Source of the DNA: Hawksworthiomyces lignivorus
Taxonomy: Eukaryota; Ascomycota; Sordariomycetes; Ophiostomatales; Ophiostomataceae
Assembly: GCA_002917075.1 (NCBI GenBank)
Contig: NTMA01000009.1
Coordinates: 620,001-684,000 of the forward strand
Length of the DNA stretch: 64,000 bases
Direction: 5' to 3'
Under the pieces are notes generated by a model. It was not told the DNA's origin. It did no database searches and saw nothing but the letters and a program-made list of their open reading frames with translations. This document shows, one piece after another, positions 56,654 to 64,000 of the stretch (position 1 is its first letter; every line of letters begins with the position of its first letter). The position numbers and the translations under genes are program-made.

Positions 56654-58389
56654 ATGTCTGGCAATATCAAGGCTCAATCGGCGGCGGTTGAGAAGCGCGA
56701 GTTTGCGGATGATGAGCTTGACCCCGAACTTACCAGGGCCTTGACGCGCAAATTGCTCTGGAAGCTGGATCTGCGGTGAGGATTGAACAGAAGACGTTTA
56801 TAAGAACGCGATAATGATAGCGGGCACTGACAAGCTGCACGACGCCCATTTAGAATTCTGCCCATCCTGACCTTGCTCTTCCTCTGCTCCTTTCTGGATC
56901 GCACAAACGTCGGCAATGCTAAGCTGTACAACTTAGAGAAAGAGCTAGGCATTAGCGACCGCCAGTACGACCAGGGCCTTGCCGTGTTCTACGCCACCTA
57001 TATTGTCAGCGAGATTCCCAGCAACTTGGTCCTCAAACGCGTCACTCCGCGCATATGGCTGCCATTTTTGACCTTTATCTGGGGCACCGTCTCTATGTGC
57101 ATGGGTTTCATGCAGAATTACGCTGGCTTTGTGAGCGTCCGCGCCGTTTTAGGGTTCACCGAGGGTGGTCTGCTGCCGGGGATCGTTCTGTACCTATCGG
57201 GACTCTACACACGCCGTGAGCTAGCATTGCGCATTGGTCTCTTCTACACGGCCGCGTCGCTGTCTGGTGCTTTCGGTGGCTTACTGGCGAGGGGGCTCTC
57301 CGAGATGGGTGGCCGAGGCGGACTCTCATCCTGGCGATGGATTTTCATCATCGAAGGACTCCTGACCGTTGCCGCTTCCTTCGTTGCCGCAGTATTCCTT
57401 CCCAACGGCCTAGCAGGCGCCACTTTTCTGACCCCGGAAGAGAGGGACCTCGGTATGCGTCGGCTTCAGCGCGGAGCTACTCCTGGCCAGTATGGTACGA
57501 ACCCTGAGCAAGAGGCAGAAGAAAAATTCTCGTGGAGTGAGGTTGGCCGTGCTGTCTTTAGCTGGCAGACGTGGCTCACAGCCTGTGCCTATTTCGGCAT
57601 TCTTTCAGGACTGTATTCGTTTGGTTTATTTGTATGTTCTGCCTTTCATTTCCACTCGTGTGAGTATTCCTCCGCTAATTCTTAGCTACCAACAATCATT
57701 GCTGCCCTCGGCCACACCGCCAATGAGGCCCAGTTGTGGTCTGTCATTCCATACGCGGTCGCATCCGTTGTTACAGGTATGTTAAGTTATCTACCATGGC
57801 TCTCACGTCTGTCCTTTTCCATCCGTACAAGATGCTGATTCCCCAGTTATTGTTGCTTTTGCGTCCGACCACTTCCAAGTCCGCGGGATTATCATGCTCT
57901 GCACAATGCCTATTGCCATCGTCGGGTATGCTGTCATTGCCAACGTCAACGATCCCCATGTCAAGTACGGCATGACTTTTCTCATGGCAACCGGTATGTA
58001 TAGCAGTGTCCCTCCGGTACTGGGGTGGCTAGCAAACAACTCGGCCGGTCATTATAAACGCGCTACAGCGGCTGCTCTTCAGCTGGCCATTGCCAACTGT
58101 GGTGGATTTGTCACGGTGTTTGTATATCCTGCGGCACAGGGACCCCGATATCATAAGGGCCATACGATCATCCTAAGTCTTTTAGTAGCTGGGTGGTTCA
58201 TGTAAGTGGATTTTTTTCTTTCTGTCTATCTTAACATCTCTGTGCCAAACTAATCACGCACTCGGTGGCAGGATCCTCGCCAATGTACTTTATTGTTACA
58301 AAATCAACCGTGATAAAGCGAAAGGCCGTTATGATCAATACAGCGGAACCAACGACGACCGGGAACCAGCTTTCCGACTTGTTCTGTAG
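56654..58389 (+). CDS. MFS transporter of the anion:cation symporter (Dal5/TNA1-like) type
   Basis: Five exons are 56654-56775, 56854-57631, 57686-57776, 57847-58201 and 58272-58389, giving 487 aa. Introns are 78, 54, 70 and 70 nt, and all joins keep frame. Family signatures include LLWKLDLR and then ILPILTLLFLCSFLDRTNVGNAK at TM1. EIPSNLVLKR and RAVLGFTEGGLLPGIVLYLS follow in TM4-5. SWRWIFIIEGLLT, and GWLANNSAGHYKRATAAALQ in the C-terminal half, complete the set. Fungal members import nicotinate, allantoate, pantothenate, small organic acids or peptides. The substrate here is not readable. The ATG at 56654 is chosen because the frame upstream has no family resemblance. The last 30 or so codons and the stop are duplicated downstream. 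Confidence 0.9.
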
Positions 58390-58653
58390 CGACGAATTTG
58401 GAGACATCCTCGGATGGCCAGCAATAGATGGAAATGAGCTATACACGACAGGTAGGAAAAAAAGACAAGTAATGGAACTTACCTTCAAAATCATGCTTCA
58501 CGAAGGCCATCGGATCGTCATAGTCCTTGGTGCCCATCTGTTCGACGCCGGGCGAAAATGACGTAATTGGCAACCGGGAGCTAGCTTTCCGATTTGTTCT
58601 GTAGTGGAGAATTTGGAGACATCCTCGGATGGCCAGCAATAGACGGAATAGAG
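58359..58653. repeat. Imperfect direct repeat of the transporter's 3' end
   Basis: About 80 bp covering the last codons, the stop and the early 3' UTR of the transporter (58359-58439) recur in the same orientation at 58573-58653. They include the shared words tttgttctgtag (with a C/T variant), atttggagacatcctcggat and ggccagcaatag. I estimate roughly 85-90 percent identity by eye, and several differences are C/T changes. The spacer of about 133 bp carries part of another gene on the minus strand. Confidence 0.85.
58440..58572 (-). pseudogene. Gene fragment of unknown origin between the direct repeats
   Basis: On the minus strand the spacer reads ITSFSPGVEQMGTKDYDDP and continues MAFVKHDFEG, then meets a GTAAGT donor-like site. 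The residue mix and the splice signal suggest a genuine exon end from a protein gene. I cannot name the family. There is no open continuation on either side, so it is a fragment brought in together with the repeat. Confidence 0.45.
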
Positions 58654-59086
58654 GAAGACTTTATTCTATTTCCATTTCTTGGTAGAGTTGGTTTATTCCG
58701 TTTGTTCTTTCACCCTGTTTCCATTTATAATATGCTATAAAAACAATGAGTCCGTCACTTAAGAGGATCGGGTGCACTAGTGGGAAATAGTGCAGAGGGC
58801 AGCCTCTTCGTACTGGTTTGAGCGGACTTGGCCTTTATAGACGAGAAAATTAACTCGAGAATCAACTCAACCGAGAGAATTCACGTATTCGATAAGCTAT
58901 TACAAGACGCTCACTGTGATGAACCCCTAATCAGTGCTGTTGTTTGATGAGCTAGACCTACACTTGTCTGCTATATTATTTTATTGTGTAAGAAAGCTAA
59001 CGATAGTATCGCAGCATACCTAGTAGAATTACATTATGAATTATTATGGCCAGGGGCAATAAATAGCTTAGACGTGCAGAAGCACT
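58654..59086. other. Short intergenic region before the acid phosphatase gene
   Basis: This 430 bp of AT-rich sequence lies 3' of both the transporter and the phosphatase. Nothing was recognised in it. Confidence 0.45.
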
Positions 59087-60575
59087 TTAACCACACAGAG
59101 AAATAATGTCAGTAGGAACAAAAGGCTTGAGGATATTGATCACCTGGGACAGCGGGACCCAATCCAGCGTGCCGTGGATTGTCTCAATGGGCTGGCCGCT
59201 GTACAGCACGCGAGCGTAGAAGCTGTGAGCGCGGTTCTTTTCGGTCACCTCCCAGACCTCAAAGGCGACGTTGGCCGCCATAGCGGGCCAGCGGAGCGAG
59301 CTGATACCTAGCGCGCCCAAAATCGGGCCCAGGTCGTTGTCGTGGATGAATGTGTGCGAGTAGTCCAGGGTGGCGGTGCCGGCCAGCACGGCCTCGAGCC
59401 GCGATACGATCGTGCCGATGAAGAGACCCTCCACCAGCTGAATATACTCGGTGGTGTAGTCGTTGTTGCGGTAGTAGTAGTTCCACTCCCAGTCGCCCGC
59501 GCGGAACGCCATCTCCGCCATGGCCTCCGTGACGCACTCTGCCCCGTTGTTCACGTTGCACGGCAGCTTGTAGCCGTTGCAGAGGCGTCCCTGGAAGTTG
59601 TCGACGAAATGGTCAAACGTGGCCTGCCAGTCGCCCGCGGTGGCGCCCAGCATCGATCCCAGCGTAGCGCGCAGGTCGGAGGTCACAGACAGGTGCTCGT
59701 TCCACTCCGCCGTGGACTCGATGCTGCTCAGCACCGAATTGCGGCGCGAGCAGCCGTAGCCTTCGTTGACGGTGTCCACGCTCGAAACCATCTGGTGCAG
59801 CGGCAGAGCGCCAGAGTACGTGGGCCACACGCCGCGCAGAACGGCACCGGCCGAGCCCTGAGTCAGGGGCGACTCAGTAGAGCGGAAGTACACGCGGTTG
59901 TTCGGCGACCGCGGGATCAGGCCCAGGGTCTCGCCGTACACGGCATAGAGGTCGCGGCCATGCTGGTAGCCGTCCTCAACTCCGCCAATCGTAATCTGCG
60001 GGTACTGGCAGGTGCCATTGACATTGGCAGAGAACGGGTCTGCCGGATCCTGGTATGTCTGGGCATACACTGGGATAGGCTGTTGACCACCGTTGCTGGC
60101 ACCGCCGGCGTACAGATACGGGCGCACGGAATCACAGTTGTACGGTTGGTTCTAAGACACATGCGGAGAATTAGTGAAACTATGGTATAAAAAAATCTTT
60201 GCCGGAAATGCCTACCTCGCCACCTGGAAGGATGTTGTACGGCGTGCGGCGCTGATGGCGCTGGAGATAGTCGAGGTACACCAGCTTTACGGTAGCACCG
60301 GTCTTCCGAGAGCTTGAGAGGGCAGACGGAAATTTGTATTCCTGCACGCGCGGATGCGGCATGGCGCAGTAGTCATACGAACCATATGACGAAGCGGCCG
60401 TAGGACCGTTGGTCCCTGCGACATAGGTACCTCCATAGGTGCCGATAGAGCTGTCGGAGATGTACGCCGTGTCGTTCAAGGTAGGTGGGTACAGTGTCCC
60501 ACTGCCTGACAGGGCTGCAACGGAGCCCGTAAGACCCAGGGTAGCAAGAGCAACGCCAAGACGAGACATGGTCAT
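59087..60575 (-). CDS. Secreted histidine acid phosphatase family protein (two exons, 474 aa)
   Basis: Exons are 60575-60216 and 60151-59087. The 64-nt phase-0 intron (GTAGGC...CTTAG) joins GGE to NQPYNC. A signal peptide is visible (MTMSRLGVALATLGLTGSVAALS), and ATG 60569 is an equally possible start. The catalytic RHxxRxP motif reads RHQRRTP near residue 106, with the nucleophilic His in it. The proton donor motif is HDND near residue 390. Cys pairs suit a disulfide-bonded secreted enzyme. This branch of the histidine phosphatase superfamily covers fungal acid phosphatases and phytases that release phosphate outside the cell. The Gln after RH, in place of the usual Gly, is seen in a sub-branch whose substrate is not known to me. 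Frames on the opposite strand are shadows. Confidence 0.87.
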
Positions 60576-60705
60576 ATATTTAAGATTTTCAATGTTTAGG
60601 TCTTGGGAGGGCAACGTTGCAAGCTAGGAAAAGCTAAGGTGAAGAGCTGCGAAGTTGTACTGATCGCTTGGCAATCTCAATCTCTGCGCTGGTGTCGATC
60701 TCTAC

Positions 60706-60713
60706 TATATATA
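60706..60713 (-). promoter_or_regulatory. TATA-like box of the acid phosphatase gene
   Basis: The palindromic TATATATA lies 131 bp before the ATG at 60575. It sits next to the GT microsatellite. Position and composition fit a core promoter. Confidence 0.45.
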
Positions 60714-60714
60714 C

Positions 60715-60770
60715 GTATGTGTGTGTGCGTGTGTGCGTGTGTGCGTGTGCGCGTGTGTGCGTGTGTATGT
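60715..60770. repeat. GT/GC microsatellite in the phosphatase promoter
   Basis: About 55 bp of alternating purine-pyrimidine sequence ((GT)n with GC steps). It lies directly upstream of the TATA-like box as seen from the minus-strand gene. Such tracts can adopt Z-DNA and vary in length. Confidence 0.85.
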
Positions 60771-61624
60771 AAGAAGCTAGGTAAATGAATGGGGCAGAAC
60801 TAGTAGCTTCTTGAGCTTGACAAGCCGACACGTGGTCGATGATGGTATACTAAATCCTTTACAGAAAGAAATGTTCTGCGATTCCTCGCATCCTGCTTGC
60901 TGCTTACCTTTGGTTCCAATCTGGAAATTAACACCTGTGGGGAACGACCGGATGTAAGGTGACTGCTGCACCACGTGCGCTTGGACCATTACTCTCATTG
61001 CCCAGAGCTCCAGTCCCAGTCGCCATGCTACACAAGCAGAACACGGTCGCATCACGCCGTCCTGTGTTGTGAAAATAAAAAATGGAAGAAGCAAGGATTG
61101 GCAAGTTATGAACTTGTAGGTAGTCTTACGAGCATAACTCCGTTCTTGTAAACCAGGGGCACGTGGAGATTCTTCTTCAGCATTTTATCCGGACCGATGG
61201 CTGCATAGGGCTAGAACAGCTCTCAAGTACCTGAATAGATTATACGCTTAGGTGTGCCGGTGTTTAGAGATGGCTACAAATCCAATAGCCTGGCCAATGG
61301 AAAAGCCGTTGCATCCGTAGAAGGCTTTTATATTATTTCGGCTCGTAAGCAGCGATCCGACCTGCACAAAGCGAAGAGATGCAGTGTACTTTGACGTAAC
61401 TTCCCAATATCACGGATTTGAAAAGGAGATACGCTACGACAGCCCACCGGGACCAAATGTTTAGGAATCCTCACATGGACAGCGGATGATAGAAAAGCAG
61501 CAGGAGAACCTTTGCAATACACGTGGATGTTGGTTGCTTCTGCTCATTAAAGTCCGACGCAATGTAACAATAACAGCAGAATTTCAACTCCGTAATAATA
61601 AGCACCACTAAGGCACGGCACAAG

Positions 61625-61631
61625 TATAAAT
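61625..61631 (+). promoter_or_regulatory. TATA-like box of the PI-PLC-like gene
   Basis: TATAAAT lies 149 bp before the ATG at 61774, a typical distance. No other core element is evident. Confidence 0.45.
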
Positions 61632-61773
61632 TGCATAAGATCGTCGCCAAGAGAACGAACTTTGTTGCTTACGGAGTTCACAGCTTCTGCCATCTCATCT
61701 GCAGCGAAGACATCACTTTGCCAAACTTTCATCTCGCTAATAACAAGAGCTGCCCTCAACTAGAGTTTTGAAA

Positions 61774-62931
61774 ATGCGTATTTCGCCCTACGCACTATTC
61801 TCGGCAGTTCTGCTGCCAAGAACTACGCTAGCAGTCCCGCTGGCCACATTGGGATTGAACAAGATCCTACAAGATGCTTCCCCCATTTTTGGCACGTATG
61901 CCAAGAAGACCGGTGGCAAGGCTGAGTGGATGAAAAAATACCCAGATACGACAGAGCTTGTCCATATGAATATCCCTGGCATCCATGATAGCGCAACCTG
62001 GAACTACACTCAAGCAACACAGGATGCCCTCATCGGGATTACCGACCTGAGCCAGGTGACCGAAGTTGATCCTCGGTATTTTCGCTGCCAAAATGCGCCA
62101 TTGATCGACGCGCTCAATGGTGGAATACGCGTTTTTGATCTGCGCTACGCCTTCGATGTGACGAACAGCACATTGGTGTTCTTTCATTCTCAGGCATTGC
62201 AATCCGAAACTGCTTCCGTTGAAGATGTGCTCTTTGGCTTCTACCAGTGGCTAGCTGACCACCCATCGGAAGCAGTCTTTCTATCGTTCCAATACGAGGG
62301 CTCCACAATTCTTCATGCTCAAAACGATGCCGCTGTCCAGTTGGCACTGTACAACACTCTCACGTCGCCTGCAGCACAGGCATTTTTCGTTCAGACCAAG
62401 GATCGCCTTGGTACGCTGGGAGAGGCGCGCGGCAAGATCACACTGCTGCGGCGCTTCGATATGGACCAGCTGCCGTCGTCCTATGAAAACACTCTCCCTG
62501 GTCTTCACTTCTCTCCGAGCCTATGGACCGACAACGACGCCGACATTGTCCTGGAATACAATACAGCAGAAAAATTGACCGCATATATCGAGGACTACTA
62601 CCAGCCGCTGACGGAACTCGGATCAAGCGCAGTAGAGAATATTCGGTGGAAGTATAATGCCACAACAGCTCACATTGAGAAGGCTATCAAGGCAGAATAC
62701 CGGGATAGCCTTTTCTGGACGTGGGCATCAAGCGAGAACGTTGTGAACTCGCCACCCGAATTTCCAGAGATCCAGGCGCTTGGAAATGGAACCGCGTACA
62801 CTCCCAATGGCGGTGTTAACAACCAGCTAGTGCCATTCCTCAAAAACTTAAAAGGAAAGCGAATTGGTATGGTCATGTTTGATTTTTTCGAAGAGCCATC
62901 GGATCTCATCGACACATTTTTAAGTCTCTAG
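61774..62931 (+). CDS. Secreted PI-specific phospholipase C X-domain protein (385 aa)
   Basis: Intronless gene. The true start is ATG 61774, since the upstream in-frame codons lack an ATG. A signal peptide is seen (MRISPYALFSAVLLPRTTLA). The X-domain barrel shows the first catalytic His in IPGIHDSATW (His71) and the second in FFHSQAL (His138). FDLRYAF and VFLSFQYEG strands lie between and after them, and the end reads GMVMFDFFEEPSDLI. There is no Y, C2 or PH domain, so it is of the bacterial-like secreted type. These enzymes cleave phosphatidylinositol or GPI anchors. Fungal homologues are often found among secreted proteins of pathogens and saprotrophs, and the real substrate is unproven. 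Several NxT/S sites suggest glycosylation. Confidence 0.9.
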   Translation: MRISPYALFSAVLLPRTTLAVPLATLGLNKILQDASPIFGTYAKKTGGKAEWMKKYPDTTELVHMNIPGIHDSATWNYTQATQDALIGITDLSQVTEVDPRYFRCQNAPLIDALNGGIRVFDLRYAFDVTNSTLVFFHSQALQSETASVEDVLFGFYQWLADHPSEAVFLSFQYEGSTILHAQNDAAVQLALYNTLTSPAAQAFFVQTKDRLGTLGEARGKITLLRRFDMDQLPSSYENTLPGLHFSPSLWTDNDADIVLEYNTAEKLTAYIEDYYQPLTELGSSAVENIRWKYNATTAHIEKAIKAEYRDSLFWTWASSENVVNSPPEFPEIQALGNGTAYTPNGGVNNQLVPFLKNLKGKRIGMVMFDFFEEPSDLIDTFLSL

Positions 62932-64000
62932 GGTCAAAGGAATATTGACGTCGTTTACTAAAACCGTAACTACATCTTTCGTCCGTGAATCCAACTGGAG
63001 ACATCTCTTAAAAGATCTAACCATTTGGCTTTATACGGCTCATATACAACCGGGTTGGTGTTAAGATATCCTTGTTGAGTAGCCATAATAAGAATGGAGA
63101 GCTGAAGTTACATCGTCTATGGTTGAAAAAAAGTTAAAGTTTTATGTCCAGAGACGCTGAGATAAATATATCTTTTCAACTAATTTTCTAAGTGGTGCTG
63201 ACAAGGTAGCTGGGTTACTTCGTAATATATTTCGCATTCTTCGTAACAAATTGTCTGCGCCACAGTCACAGCGTCTGCAACTTCATGTGAGGAAGCCCCC
63301 ACGTAATAAGGGGACAGTTTTAAAGGTACTTTAGCTGTTCATTTTCGAAAAGATCCAATCAAATAAAAGTCCCAATTACGTGAAGTACTCAGATTGACAT
63401 ATATGTGGTTGATTTGGACGAGCGAAATATTTTCTAGTTGCTGCTACTTACGTGATCATTTTCCACACATCATTGTCGAGGCAGTTTCTAGTACTGGTTA
63501 TACAACGCAGTGTCTACAGAAACGGAAAGCTTAGCACCAAGCCACGAAAAGAATATAACGAAAGAAGCAAAGACACAAACGGAGAAAAACGAAGCACTTC
63601 GTCTTCGACATCGTCATATGCGATGCGGCTCTAGTTCTTCGATCTCTCGACAAGCTGTCACACTCTAGTTGAGGGACTTCACCGACGTAGTACGACGATG
63701 TGGAATTCCGTTTGTTTTTGCCAAACCAGACAAAGTGTTGGGCGATACGCTTGTAGAGTATGCGATGGTGAGTAAATAGCTGGTTATCCTTCTGGCGCCG
63801 ACGTGAATGCAATAGTGCTAAACTGTGTTGGGCAACTTGAATATGTGGTTGTGTTTTATATATTCTGTATTTGACTAACAATATCTTTTGAAGTACGACG
63901 AAGTTATTGCAAAGTGGGACAATTGTGTTGTTAATGAAGCGTTTCTGTGAGAATTTCGTAAACAGACAGGAAATAAGTGTAGAGACTTCATCAAGTACGT
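62932..64000. other. AT-rich tail with no recognised gene
   Basis: This 1.07 kb runs downstream of the PI-PLC-like gene to the window edge. The longest frame (116 codons, minus strand, 63881-63531) has no domain, and its composition looks like read-through of noncoding DNA. A gene continuing beyond 64000 cannot be excluded. Confidence 0.45.

Larger units (their letters stand above)
60576..61773. other. Divergent promoter region of phosphatase and PI-PLC genes
   Basis: This 1.2 kb lies between two divergent genes for secreted proteins. It holds TATA-like boxes for both and a GT microsatellite. A minus-strand stretch at 61094-60910 (VMRPCSACVAWRLGLELWAM) has protein-like composition flanked by GTAAGAC-type sites, but I recognise no family and do not call it. 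Confidence 0.45.

Noticed and set aside
59342..60190. Plus-strand frame of 282 codons opposite the acid phosphatase
   Set aside because: It is a shadow of the GC-rich phosphatase exon. The residues show no family pattern, while the minus strand has catalytic motifs.
60777..61094. Protein-like minus-strand stretch VMRPCSACVAWRLGLELWAM with splice-like ends
   Set aside because: I could not extend it to a gene on either side or link it to a family. It lies within a divergent promoter region.

Overview
The window reads as genomic DNA of a filamentous ascomycete (Pezizomycotina). Genes are split by short introns (48-190 nt) with GTRNGY-type donors and YAG acceptors. The gene content is typical of this group: a Zn2Cys6 regulator, a LaeA-like methyltransferase, STAND/NACHT proteins, an NRPS-like reductase, an HsbA-type surface-binding protein and PEX10. 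The set of secreted proteins would suit a Sordariomycete, perhaps Hypocreales, but the sequence alone does not prove this. I see no virus, plasmid, CRISPR array, rRNA or tRNA gene.

Layout. Bases 1-269 hold the 5' end of a flavin-containing monooxygenase. A NACHT-type NLR lies at 1705-4971 on the minus strand and carries one in-frame TAA. From 6.8 to 24.4 kb is a housekeeping stretch: PEX10 (+), a conserved nuclear-looking protein of unknown function (-), a 7 kb gene-free region, a BEM46-type alpha/beta hydrolase (+) and an NF-X1/FAP1 zinc-finger regulator (-). From 25 to 42 kb the content is accessory. It includes a stand-alone adenylation-thiolation-reductase enzyme, an F-box-like protein, the decapitated start of a GH3 glycosidase, a divergent Zn2Cys6 regulator/MFS transporter pair, and a ten-exon LaeA-like methyltransferase.

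From 43 to 64 kb the DNA is AT-rich and gene-poor. It contains a decayed NACHT-WD40 (NWD) NLR whose Trp codons have become stop codons in a RIP-like pattern. It also contains a run of secreted proteins: an HsbA-domain protein, a 66-residue cysteine-paired mini-protein not visible as one open frame, a frameshifted FAD-linked oxidase, a histidine acid phosphatase and a PI-PLC-like protein. An ACS-type MFS transporter, whose 3' end is duplicated around a foreign gene scrap, also lies here. Four of the secreted-protein genes have TATA-like boxes 105-154 bp before their ATG.

How the genes may work together. The Zn2Cys6 gene and the MFS gene share a 634-bp intergenic region and are a plausible regulator/transporter unit. 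The reductase and the LaeA-like enzyme suggest secondary metabolism, but no PKS, NRPS or terpene backbone is nearby. The secreted set in the AT-rich part looks like a host- or substrate-interaction compartment, with NLR immune-type genes being lost at both of its scales. Exon boundaries were derived by hand from splice signals, frame continuity and family resemblance, and none was tested against transcripts.
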